Part shown: in pieces, positions 23,470 to 31,513 of the stretch
Layout: each line of letters begins with the position of its first letter
How positions within the stretch are numbered: the first letter of the stretch is position 1
Assembly: GCA_037381085.1 (NCBI GenBank)
Contig: JARRRD010000068.1
Span: 3,252-67,251 of the forward strand
Direction of reading: 5' to 3'
DNA length: 64,000 nt
Origin: JARRRD01 sp037381085
GTDB lineage: Bacteria > Nitrospirota > Thermodesulfovibrionia > Thermodesulfovibrionales > UBA6898
The notes under the pieces: model-generated
Database searches by the model: none
What the model saw: only the letters and a program-made list of their open reading frames with translations
What the model was told of the DNA's origin: nothing
Program-made: the position numbers and the translations under genes

Positions 23470-23491
23470 AATTGTCAAAATGTTGACAATT
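23470..23491. promoter_or_regulatory. Crp/Fnr-type operator between crp-like gene and arsS
   Basis: AATTGTCAA and TTGACAATT form a perfect 9-bp dyad around AATG. The TGTCA-N6-TGACA form fits Crp/Fnr-family sites. It lies about 120 bp upstream of the regulator gene and 195 bp upstream of arsS and resembles the dyad at 12379-12398. Confidence 0.6.
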
Positions 23492-23685
23492 CCCGATCTT
23501 ATAAGTCGATGCGTCCATAAATACAATGGTACTGGTGCGTGGAACAGCAATGAGGCAAAATGCGGAACAAGCGAGATGCTGCTCTTACATGGCGCCCGGA
23601 TACTTCGTTCTGCGAAGGGGAAATGATTTGAAGATGAATTATGTTTAACCTATAAATTGACTTTATTGCGGAGGAGAAGATATTA

Positions 23686-24636
23686 ATGGGGTTTGAAGAA
23701 AGAATGTTGAGTATGAACGGCCAGCCCCTGACCGCCTGCGGGATTGCAATCCTTCAGGTCAATCTCGGGTACAGTTGCAATATGGCCTGCAAACATTGCC
23801 ATGTGGAAGCAAGACCGGACAGAAGCCAGACTATGAGCAGAGAGATTGTCGATGTCGTGCTCGACGTAATAGAGCGTAATATCAATACCCTCGACATTAC
23901 CGGAGGCGCTCCCGAGTTGAATCCCCATTTCAGATATCTCGTGGAAGAAGCAAGAAACATCGGCAGTCATGTCATGGTCAGAACTAACCTCACCATCTTT
24001 TTTGAAGAAGGCATGGAAGATCTGCCTGAATTTTATGCCGACAATTCCGTTGAGGTTATCGCGTCCCTGCCTTATTACACGGAAACTGATGTCGACAGGG
24101 TGAGGGGCAGGGGAACATTTGAAAAATGTATCAGTGCTCTCCAGAGATTAAACGACATCGGCTATGGAAACGCCTGCGAGAACAGGAAGCTGAATCTTGT
24201 ATATAATCCTGCAGGTGCCTTTCTCTCGCCCCCTCAGGAGGCACTGCGACATGATTACAAGAAGGAACTGGAAAGAAGATACGGGATTTCTTTTGATGAG
24301 CTGTATACATTCTCCAACATGCCTATCGGCAGGTTCAGAGATCACCTGATACGAATGAATAATCTTGAAAAATACACAGAAAAACTCGTTTGCGCTTTCA
24401 ACCCTGAAACGATCCCCGGTCTGATGTGCAGGCGGCTTGTTAGCGTCGGTCCGGACGGCGCACTCTATGATTGTGATTTCAATCAGATGCTTGGGCTCAC
24501 AGTCCAGGGTAATTGCCCGCAAAATGTCAGGGAGTTTGATTATTCACGGCTTGCAGGAAGGACAATTACGGTCGGTGACCACTGTTATGCCTGTACTGCC
24601 GGTCAGGGCTCAACCTGAGTGGGCGCGATAGCATAA
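23686..24636 (+). CDS. arsS: Arsenosugar-type radical SAM protein ArsS with C-terminal TGA (selenocysteine)
   Basis: ArsS is a radical SAM enzyme that joins a 5'-deoxyadenosyl group to dimethylarsenite in arsenosugar synthesis. The cluster motif is CNMACKHC (C31, C35, C38), and LDITGGAPELNPHFRYLVEE and SLPYYTETDVDRVRG are family blocks. The end reads CYACTAGQGST, then TGA (24616), then VGAIA and TAA. Known members end in a CTAGxGSS-(C/U)-GGA-type tail, so the TGA most likely encodes selenocysteine 311 and the protein is 316 residues. A hairpin (CAGGC AGTTG GCCTG) lies 20 nt downstream. GGAGGAG precedes the ATG. It closes the aquaporin-arsM cluster functionally, from the opposite side of the crp-like gene. 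Confidence 0.88.
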
Positions 24637-24651
24637 CAGGCAGTTGGCCTG
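24637..24651 (+). promoter_or_regulatory. SECIS-like hairpin after the TGA of arsS
   Basis: CAGGC (24637-24641) pairs with GCCTG (24647-24651) around the loop AGTTG. The loop starts 24 nt after the TGA, slightly farther than for the other two selenoprotein candidates and with a shorter stem, so this is the weakest of the three. It overlaps the end of the extended frame. Confidence 0.45.
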
Positions 24652-24846
24652 GCACATCACTTGAGACACACTATGGCAACTCAGCTCCTGAATGCCGATG
24701 CCGATCTTGTCGCCATTCAAGATCTACCGGGCCTCGGATGAACCTTACAGTCCGGAAGCCGTCTTTCCGCCATTCCAGTCTCATATCACTGCCGTTAGCC
24801 CGATATCCACAGATTATTGGGCTAAAATATTATCTTGGAGCACCAA

Positions 24847-26178
24847 ATGTTTTCTGAAGAGGACAGAGTCAGGCAAAGCCTGAGACATTCCGTCTGGGAC
24901 GGCATCTTCGCCGGTGCGATGGGTGGCTTCACCCAGGAATATTTCGCCCCGTTTCTCCTCCTGATCAACGCAACGGCCAGGCAAATCGGAATTCTGACGG
25001 CTGTCCCCAACCTTCTGGCGGCCCTTCTTCAGATAAGGAGCACGGAGGTCAGCAAACTCCTGGGGTCGAGAAAGAGGGTGCTCACCATCTTCGTTCTTCT
25101 GCAGGCGCTGATGCTCATTCCCATGGCGGCCGTCGCTCTTTTCCACGGAAATGCCGGCAGCGTCTATGTCTTCATCATGTTCGTAACACTCTTCACTGCT
25201 TTCGGGGCCTTTGCCACGCCTGCGTGGGGGAGCATGATGTCAGACCTCGTGCCTCAAGAAAACAGGGGGGATTTTTTCGGACGGAGGAACGGCCTTGCCG
25301 GGATTGTGGCTATCGCCGCCATGTTTGCGGCAGGCTTCATCGTCCATTATACGGAGCCGTTCTCGGCGTCCCTCGGCTTTGCCCTCATATTCGGCGCCGC
25401 TTTTCTCTTCAGGATGCTCTCCTGGTCATACCTGAAAAAGATGTACGAGCCCCCGATGGCCGCGGAATCTCGGAAGAGGCTTGTATTCATGAAATTCCTC
25501 TCCAGGATGAAGGAGGACAATTTTTCCAGGTTTGTAGTTTCCGTCTCACTGATGAACTTTGCCGTGAACCTCGCCGGTCCCTTCTTTGCGGTCCTCATGC
25601 TGAGGAACCTGAAGTTCAGCTATCTTCTCTATACGGTCATCATGGTTGCCGCCAGCCTGTCCGTCTTTCTCACGACCTGGCGATGGGGACGACATGCGGA
25701 CCACGTAGGCAACGTAAAGGTGGTGAAGGCCACTTCCCTCCTGATATGCACCATTCCGCTCCTGTGGCTGATCAGCCTGCAACCGGCCTTTCTGGTCTGC
25801 GCTCAAATCTATTCGGGCTTTCTCTGGGCCGGGTTCAATCTCTCCGCCGCAAATTTTGTCTATGACGCCGTCCCGTCACGGGACCGTACGAGGAGCATCG
25901 CCTATTTCAATGTGATAAACGGAGTCGCTCTCTTTGCAGGGGCTATGACGGGAGGCTATCTCGTCCAGGTTTTGCCTCCCCTTCTCGGCTACAAGATACT
26001 GACCCTCCTGGTCATTTCCTCTCTGCTCAGGTTCGCAGTAAGGTTCCTCCTGATTGGCCGCCTCCGGGAAGTGCGACCGGTAGGGAGGGTCAGGAGCAGT
26101 GAACTCTTCTTCAGCATCATAGGCATCAAACCCCTCCTCGGGATTGAGAGAAAAACTCTCAGATACAGGATATTTTGA
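24847..26178 (+). CDS. MFS transporter
   Basis: This roughly 443-residue protein has about 12 hydrophobic segments and the major-facilitator loop pattern (ENRGDFFGRRNGLAGIVAI after segment 4, RWGRHADHVGNVKVV in the central loop). The substrate cannot be inferred from sequence. ATG 24847 has GGAG 8 nt upstream; a TTG at 24835 is also in frame. It lies 210 bp after arsS in the same orientation, so it could export an arsenic compound, but that is inference from position only. It ends before the hairpin-rich DNA leading into the integron cassettes. Confidence 0.85.
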   Translation: MFSEEDRVRQSLRHSVWDGIFAGAMGGFTQEYFAPFLLLINATARQIGILTAVPNLLAALLQIRSTEVSKLLGSRKRVLTIFVLLQALMLIPMAAVALFHGNAGSVYVFIMFVTLFTAFGAFATPAWGSMMSDLVPQENRGDFFGRRNGLAGIVAIAAMFAAGFIVHYTEPFSASLGFALIFGAAFLFRMLSWSYLKKMYEPPMAAESRKRLVFMKFLSRMKEDNFSRFVVSVSLMNFAVNLAGPFFAVLMLRNLKFSYLLYTVIMVAASLSVFLTTWRWGRHADHVGNVKVVKATSLLICTIPLLWLISLQPAFLVCAQIYSGFLWAGFNLSAANFVYDAVPSRDRTRSIAYFNVINGVALFAGAMTGGYLVQVLPPLLGYKILTLLVISSLLRFAVRFLLIGRLREVRPVGRVRSSELFFSIIGIKPLLGIERKTLRYRIF

Positions 26179-26535
26179 TTTAGCCTTCCGCCTACTCGGG
26201 TGCAGGGCTGTCTATCTGGCGTCAGGTTTGACTGATTACCCACAGTTTCGCCGAGGCGAAACTGAAAAAAACTTTCTCCTGAAACACTCGCCTCACTATC
26301 GCCAGCCCGGCAGGTTACCTTCTATCGATTCAGAGGGCTGGCGATCCGGCAAGTGGTGTTCGTTACTTTTGGCATTCAATGGGGGACAAGACTTTCGACT
26401 GGGGTCGTCAGCTTTGCCCTGAAGTATGCACGGCCCTAGTGTGCTTGCGAGAGCGTCTTGCGATCTGGGCTGCACCGACAAACCCTCAAAATCAAGGAAG
26501 GCTTATAGCTGAAGATTTACGACGGAAACAAAGAG
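26179..26535. other. Hairpin-rich non-coding stretch before the integron cassettes
   Basis: Two strong inverted repeats are seen. At 26243-26264 CAGTTTCGCC and GGCGAAACTG face each other over GA and are followed by seven A. At 26298-26345 ATCGCCAGCCC and GGGCTGGCGAT are 26 bp apart. No gene is recognisable. The stretch may be the flank of the cassette insertion. Confidence 0.45.
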
Positions 26536-26594
26536 GAAGAACGCGCAGTTTAACAGGCGGGCGCAGCCCGTCCTTATTGAAACTGATGTTAGCT
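26536..26594 (-). repeat. attC-like site of integron cassette 2
   Basis: On the minus strand the site starts AGCTAAC (with the stop codon TAA of the upstream gene inside), then CAGTTTCA, a GC-rich hairpin GGACGGGC/GCCCGCC, AAACTG and CGCGTTCT. This is the arrangement R''-L''-loop-L'-R' of a short, 59-bp attC. The R' core keeps GTT but is otherwise degenerate. Confidence 0.55.
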
Positions 26595-27215
26595 TCTTGA
26601 TTTCTCTTTAAACATTATTGCTAAAAGCAACATTGCAACAGGTGCTGTTATCATCCAAGGGATACCTAAAAGAAGTATTGTCTCTGAAAAATCTGGGTAG
26701 AAATAAACAAATGCAATCAAAGGTGTAACGATTGCATTTGCCAGAAAAGAAATTCTAACCCATCGTTTAAATCCATGTTTTTCAAGAGCAAGTGCGCCGA
26801 ATAATGTAGCAAAACCCATTGATATATAACCTATTGCATCGAAATCCCAAAATAGAGAATGCGGAGTCTGGATAAGAATTTTTATTTCCTCAGCATCGCC
26901 TCTTAGTGTCATTGGAATTACAGTAGATAATTGAACAACATAATTTGCTATAACAAATACTGCATAAATTACAGTAAAAACAAGGGCAGCATGCGCCCAA
27001 AATTTTTTATCTTCCGGAGTAATGTAATAGAATGCTAGCATTTCAAGTACAAAGGGTATAACTATACAAAGTGAAAATCCATAAATAAAAATTTCATCAA
27101 ATGGGTATTTAAGTACTTTCAAAAGCTGTAACGTTTGAACGATTACAAATGCAACATTTGAAGCAAATGCAAGAATTCCAAACCGAAAACCGAGCTTATT
27201 AATTTTAGTACTCAC
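26589..27215 (-). CDS. Integron-cassette membrane protein (208 aa), unknown function
   Basis: The protein has about six membrane segments (FGILAFASNVAFVIVQTLQL; GFSLCIVIPFVLEMLAFYYI; HAALVFTVIYAVFVIANYVV and three more) and a short basic C-terminus. I recognise no named family. The GTG start has AAGGAG 6-7 nt upstream. GC content is far below that of the surrounding genome and codons are A/T-rich, indicating foreign origin. Its TAA stop lies inside the AGCTAAC core of the attC at 26536-26594, the hallmark of a gene cassette. It is cassette 2 of two in the same orientation. Confidence 0.7.
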   Translation of the reverse strand: MSTKINKLGFRFGILAFASNVAFVIVQTLQLLKVLKYPFDEIFIYGFSLCIVIPFVLEMLAFYYITPEDKKFWAHAALVFTVIYAVFVIANYVVQLSTVIPMTLRGDAEEIKILIQTPHSLFWDFDAIGYISMGFATLFGALALEKHGFKRWVRISFLANAIVTPLIAFVYFYPDFSETILLLGIPWMITAPVAMLLLAIMFKEKSRS

Positions 27216-27271
27216 GTTTTCACTCCTTACTTTGCTTTATGATATATTCTATAATGAAAAAATAATATTTA

Positions 27272-27363
27272 AGCTAACGAGGTCTTTCAGCCGCCGGGCA
27301 ATTATGCCGAAGCAAAAAAACGAACCGGACTTATCACCGGTCGGCTGGAAAGTTTTGTTAGCT
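27272..27363 (-). repeat. attC site of integron cassette 1
   Basis: On the minus strand: AGCTAAC core, AAAA spacer, CTTTCCAGCCG, an imperfect interior, CGGCTGAAAG, then ACCTC and GTTAGCT. The outer cores are perfect inverted repeats, and the inner boxes pair except for one extra C (CTTTC-C-AGCCG against CTTTCAGCCG), which is the extrahelical base required for integrase recognition of attC. The TAA of the upstream gene is in the first core. Length 92 bp. Confidence 0.85.
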
Positions 27364-28080
27364 CAAGTTGATGCATAGATTCATTTCATTTCCAATACCG
27401 GCAAAGGAAGTTGTAAAAAAGTTAATATCGTCTTTAAAAAATTCTTTTGACCATTTGGCCTTATGAAGAACGCCCTTATAAAGAAATTCGGATATTTTAA
27501 GGCCATGAATTGGCTCTATGTTTTCTGCAAAAGAAATGGAGTATGTTGAAGGGATTAAGCTCCGATGTTTAGTTGTATTCACATAGGCGCTCAAATATTG
27601 AAACTGCTTAGAAGTTAAAAAATCGTTCAGTTTTAACTGCAATTTATTGAACAGCGGAAGGTTGGTTAATTGTTGATTGACGGCCATAAGATATCTATTG
27701 TTTTCCAGTATTGGTTTTTTAAGGTGTTTATCAAGGTTTAAGCCTAAATAAATAATTTGTGAAAAAATATCTGCAATAGAATGAACTGCCTGAGCACAAG
27801 CGATTATATTTGCTTCAGCTTGAAATTTAGCTAACGTGACTTCCCGGCCCCTGTCACTTCCGGCATCCTGTTCAAATATCAGTTTAACAATTTCGACATA
27901 TTCGTCTTTCGAAGAATGAGAACTTAATTTTCCAATTATGGTTTGTGCTTCGTGCGCATGGTATTGGGCAATAGATAATTTCCATACAGTGGATATTAGG
28001 CTGGGCATTAGCAAGTCCGCTTGAGGCTGTCCATGCCTTTTGACGACTAGGTCATATAATTCTTTCCGATTCCAATTCAC
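27358..28080 (-). CDS. Integron-cassette protein (240 aa), helical, unknown function
   Basis: The product is mainly alpha-helical and AT-rich in codon use; it contains IACAQAVHSIADIFSQIIYL and a YVNTTKHRSLI segment that recalls HEPN-like folds (KxxH/RxxxxH helix), but this is only an impression. It could be a nuclease or toxin-like HEPN protein, yet no firm family is visible. The GTG start is 17 nt after a GTTAGCT cassette junction (28097-28103), and the TAA stop is inside the attC. That placement is typical of cassette genes, which often have short leaders. No toxin-antitoxin partner is seen. Confidence 0.65.
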   Translation of the reverse strand: MNWNRKELYDLVVKRHGQPQADLLMPSLISTVWKLSIAQYHAHEAQTIIGKLSSHSSKDEYVEIVKLIFEQDAGSDRGREVTLAKFQAEANIIACAQAVHSIADIFSQIIYLGLNLDKHLKKPILENNRYLMAVNQQLTNLPLFNKLQLKLNDFLTSKQFQYLSAYVNTTKHRSLIPSTYSISFAENIEPIHGLKISEFLYKGVLHKAKWSKEFFKDDINFFTTSFAGIGNEMNLCINLS

Positions 28081-28096
28081 GATATTAATCTTTTTA

Positions 28097-28103
28097 AGCT
28101 AAC
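28097..28103 (-). repeat. Cassette junction core (GTTAGCT)
   Basis: On the minus strand GTTAGCT, identical to the R' core of the attC at 27272-27363, stands just before the start of the 240-aa cassette gene. It marks the recombination point where this cassette was joined. The partner half of a preceding attC or attI is not recognisable. Confidence 0.55.
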
Positions 28104-28564
28104 AATTAATATCCCCAGCAGGTATTCTCCCCATAATCGTTATCATAATAGCACAGGCGACAATTCTTGAAAAGAAAATAGTCAATGAAATCAATGGGGC
28201 TCAAGATAGGCGTCTGGGCATATCCTGATAATATGGACCAAAAGCCGACTGGGTAATTTGTGGGATTTTTGTAATTGCAGGTTTTCGAGACTAACATACA
28301 GCGTTTATGGACTGTGCCAAGGTGCGGCTTTCAGGAAGAAGTGGAAAAAATGATCGAGCCATGGCTTCGCGTCTTCTTGCCGGAGAGTACGGGGCGTAAC
28401 ATGATAACAGGCTGGCTGATATAGACCCCCACTAAGTCTTTCCTGAAATCTGCTTTCGGCTGTGATTTGCGTGCATGAAGATTTGCATGACAAATCATCG
28501 ACGATCTTGCCTCCTGCTGCTCATTTCTTATTACCTGAAGCTATAATTTGACAGAGCGATTGTG
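28104..28564. other. Gap between the cassettes and the cytochrome leader
   Basis: No intI or convincing gene is seen. A 63-codon minus-strand frame (28106-28297) ending NTCWGY stops three bases before the cassette core; it has no ribosome site. In 28310-28430 one plus frame reads EEVEKMIEPWLRVFLPESTG, which looks protein-like but is short. These may be remnants of further cassettes or an element. Confidence 0.3.
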
Positions 28565-28790
28565 TGGCGCTATAAAGTAATTAATGAGACGGGCAGTCCC
28601 GATAAAGCCGAACCCCACGTGGGTAGAAAGGAAAGCGGCGGGTCTTTATATTTAGGACGATCGAGCTAACGAAGGAAAGTCTCGGTGAGTCCGGTCTTCT
28701 CATTGATGTCGAAAGAGAATGACCTGGGTGATCTTTCGGTGGCAACGAATCTAACTCAGACGCCGTGAGGACTGCTTCAGCAGTCTTTAA
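28565..28790 (+). ncRNA. Structured 5' leader of the cytochrome gene (possible riboswitch)
   Basis: The leader has several paired elements: ATAAAG/CTTTAT enclosing the hairpin ACCCCACGTGGGT, an A-rich joint GAAAGGAAAGC, GGTCTTCTCATT with complementary AATGAC farther on, and finally GACTGC-TTCA-GCAGTC-TTTAA just before the ribosome site. The joint recalls the GGACGCAAAGC joint of c-di-GMP-I (GEMM) riboswitches, but the key GEMM bases are not all present. It matches no family I can name with confidence. Confidence 0.35.
28770..28789 (+). terminator. Small hairpin before the cytochrome ribosome site
   Basis: GACTGC and GCAGTC pair over TTCA, followed by TTTAA, 16 nt before the ATG. The T-run is short, so it is either a weak attenuator or the expression platform of the leader. 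Confidence 0.45.
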
Positions 28791-28804
28791 CAGGATGCAA
28801 AAAA

Positions 28805-31513
28805 ATGAAACGATGGGTTTTAAGTCTTATTTTTGCATCAATGTCACTATCATTGGTTGGATTTAGCGCGACCTACGCTTTTACCCCGCTACCTGTCGCG
28901 GACGACCCTCTTGTCAGAATGCCAGGGTCCCAGCCTCCGCCTGATAACAATATTTCATTGGAAAGCCCGGATAGATGTCAGAACTGCCACGCAGGTTATG
29001 ATTCGGCAGTGGAGCCCGGATTCAACTGGCGGGGTTCGATGATGGCGCAGTCAGCAAGAGATTTCCTCTTCTTCGCATGTCTCACAGTGGCCGCGCAGGA
29101 TTCAACATGGGCGATAGGCCGTCCCAATGCCACCGACATCTGTGAGAGATGCCACTTTCCTAAAGGGTGGATAGAAGGGCGCTCTGACCCTACAAATGCT
29201 TCTCTAATGACAGGGTCGGATCATGACGGTGTCCAATGTGACTTCTGCCACAACAAGTTCGACCCATTCTTTGAAGGCACTCATGCAGGCACACGAGAAG
29301 GGAACGACTGGCTGAACTACTGGGACGAGACTAATTTAAGCTCCACGCCGTCCCAAACCGCTGCTGACAATACTTACGATGTCGATAAGAACCTTGCCCT
29401 GAATATCCTGCTTTTCAACGGCAGGCAATTCTACGGTGCGGACAGCTTTCCATTCAGCTATCCGAATTATTCAGAGAACGCGTCGGGACAGTATTTCCTG
29501 AGCGGGATCAGGGATAAACGTGCGTCGTTTGCCGATGCGAACGCCAGGCACCCGATGCTTTACAGCCGCTATCACAAGTCAAAATATTTCTGCAGCACCT
29601 GTCACGACGTTTCAAACCCGATCCTCGCAAACTACCTGTTAGGTGGCGTTACACCCGAAGAAACCCGGGCGAACTTTACAGGCACCACAAACACCCTCTG
29701 GACCGAAAACCATTCCGCGAGCAGCTATTTTCATGTGGAGCGGACCTTTTCGGAGTTCATGCTCTCGGCGTATGGACAACAAGGCGGGGCACCCGGCATA
29801 GGTCCCTTTGCGCCTGATATATTCAATACATCCTATCCGGATAATTACATCGCCAAGTGTCAGGACTGTCATATGAGGGATGTAGTGGGGAAGGGGTGCA
29901 GCCTGAAGAATGGAATAGTACGTACCGGCGATCCCTCTACTACCGAGAGTATTGAGCATCCCAACAGCGGCGAGCCGCTGCACGACCTGACCGGCGGGAA
30001 CGCCTGGGTATCGTACGTGCTGGCGAGTGCAATAAGCGGATCGCCGAATTATGACGCCACAAACGCCCAGCTTCTTAACCAGGGCCCGTCTGTTCTTACC
30101 CTCGACCTCAGCCAGGGCCTTGGCATCGACCCTGTGGCTCTGCTTGCGGGAGTGGATCGGGCGAAGGAGCAGCTACGGCTGGCGGCCTCAATCGAGGGAG
30201 CGACATATAACCCAGATACGGGGGCCCTCTCCTTCAAAATACAGAACCAGACGGCTCACAAGCTCATCTCCGGATTCCCCGAGGGAAGGAGGATGTTCGT
30301 AAACATCAGGGCTTACAATGCCGACAACCAGCTCATATATGAAGTGAACCCTTACGACTATGCAGCAGGCACATTGATAGGGCTCACATACAACTATCAG
30401 ACGTCTTTCCTTGCCGCGCCGGCGCCGTTGGGTACAAATGAGGTCTACGATGACGAACTGGTCTATGAAGATCAACCAAGCAGCACACTGACAGGAGAAA
30501 GTGATACCTTCCACTTTGCCCTTGCGACGGACCGGTACAAGGACAACCGTATCCCGCCGAAAGGCTTCAGGATCAACGAGGCCGCGGCCCGTCTAGCCCA
30601 GCCCCGGTGGCATGGCGCTGATGATCCGGGCTATTTTACGGCTGCCGATTATGCCGGAGGATATGATGCTGTGACAATAAACATTCCCGCCGGAGCAGCA
30701 TATGTTGAAATAAACCTCTACTATCAGACCACGAGCAGGGAATACATCGAGTTCCTCAGAGACGAGATCAACGGGAATCCGAACAACAGGACCTTGCCGG
30801 CAAGTGCTTATATCGTCCAGACTGACCCTTTCTTCTCGCAGCTCAAGGCCTGGGGCAATACCATCTGGTCACTGTGGACACACAACATGAACGTGGATGG
30901 CGCGAAACCTTTCCTCATGGCCCAGGCGACTATCACGGTACCTTCGGCACCTACGGCGCCCACGGTGACGACGGGAAGTGCGACAAACATCACGGCCACG
31001 AGTGCGACACTGAACGGCACGGTCAACCCCAATGGAACAAGCACGACCGCATACTTCCAGTACGGCATGACTGTGTCCTACGATAACAGTACCCCTTTCC
31101 AGTCAGTCGGTAACGGTACAAGCAACCTTAGTGTTTCCGACATCCTCGCAGGGCTTTCACCGAATTATACCTATCATTACAGGATAGTGGCCTCCAGCAG
31201 TGCCGGGACATCTTACGGGTCGGACATGACCTTCACGACAACATCGAGTGGCAGTGGACTTGTTAGAAAAGTATCAGACGGTACAACCTATTCCACCATT
31301 CAAGGAGCTTACAGCCAGTGCTCAAGTGACGACATTCTTGAAATGCAGGCATCGACTTTCATTGAAGATCTTGATTTCAGTTCCAATATATCGGTTTTTC
31401 TAGAGGGTGGTTATGACTCGTCCTTTACCTCTCAAACGGGTTTTACGATTGTCCAGGGGACTATGACTATCACCGCGGGTAAGATAAGGGTGGAGAATTT
31501 AATAATAGAATAA
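28805..31513 (+). CDS. Secreted multihaem c-type cytochrome with Fn3-like C-terminus
   Basis: A signal peptide (MKRWVLSLIFASMSLSLVGF, SATYAF) leads into five CXXCH haem motifs: CQNCH (58-62), CERCH, CDFCH, CSTCH and CQDCH, the last near residue 355. After a non-haem domain with repeated beta-type sequence, a fibronectin-III-like domain (SATLNGTVNPNGTSTTAYFQ; YHYRIVASSSAGTSY) occupies about residues 720-820, and a short pectate-lyase-like tail starts at YSTIQGAYSQC. The protein is 902 residues and would work in the periplasm or outside the cell as an electron carrier. AGGATGC precedes the ATG. The Fn3/tail parts suggest attachment to a surface or polymer. The GC content is normal, unlike the cassettes beside it. 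Confidence 0.85.
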   Translation: MKRWVLSLIFASMSLSLVGFSATYAFTPLPVADDPLVRMPGSQPPPDNNISLESPDRCQNCHAGYDSAVEPGFNWRGSMMAQSARDFLFFACLTVAAQDSTWAIGRPNATDICERCHFPKGWIEGRSDPTNASLMTGSDHDGVQCDFCHNKFDPFFEGTHAGTREGNDWLNYWDETNLSSTPSQTAADNTYDVDKNLALNILLFNGRQFYGADSFPFSYPNYSENASGQYFLSGIRDKRASFADANARHPMLYSRYHKSKYFCSTCHDVSNPILANYLLGGVTPEETRANFTGTTNTLWTENHSASSYFHVERTFSEFMLSAYGQQGGAPGIGPFAPDIFNTSYPDNYIAKCQDCHMRDVVGKGCSLKNGIVRTGDPSTTESIEHPNSGEPLHDLTGGNAWVSYVLASAISGSPNYDATNAQLLNQGPSVLTLDLSQGLGIDPVALLAGVDRAKEQLRLAASIEGATYNPDTGALSFKIQNQTAHKLISGFPEGRRMFVNIRAYNADNQLIYEVNPYDYAAGTLIGLTYNYQTSFLAAPAPLGTNEVYDDELVYEDQPSSTLTGESDTFHFALATDRYKDNRIPPKGFRINEAAARLAQPRWHGADDPGYFTAADYAGGYDAVTINIPAGAAYVEINLYYQTTSREYIEFLRDEINGNPNNRTLPASAYIVQTDPFFSQLKAWGNTIWSLWTHNMNVDGAKPFLMAQATITVPSAPTAPTVTTGSATNITATSATLNGTVNPNGTSTTAYFQYGMTVSYDNSTPFQSVGNGTSNLSVSDILAGLSPNYTYHYRIVASSSAGTSYGSDMTFTTTSSGSGLVRKVSDGTTYSTIQGAYSQCSSDDILEMQASTFIEDLDFSSNISVFLEGGYDSSFTSQTGFTIVQGTMTITAGKIRVENLIIE

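Noticed and set aside
24640..24665. Sigma-54 promoter (TGGCAC-N5-TTGA) before the MFS gene
   Set aside because: The -12 element lacks the critical GC and the sequence is better explained as part of the SECIS-like hairpin.
26179..28564. Insertion sequence or transposon carrying the AT-rich genes
   Set aside because: No transposase frame and no target duplication; the attC features explain the borders better.
28565..28790. Calling a standard c-di-GMP-I (GEMM) riboswitch
   Set aside because: Only the general layout and an A-rich joint agree; the conserved tetraloop/receptor and GGGACGCAAAGC bases are not present.
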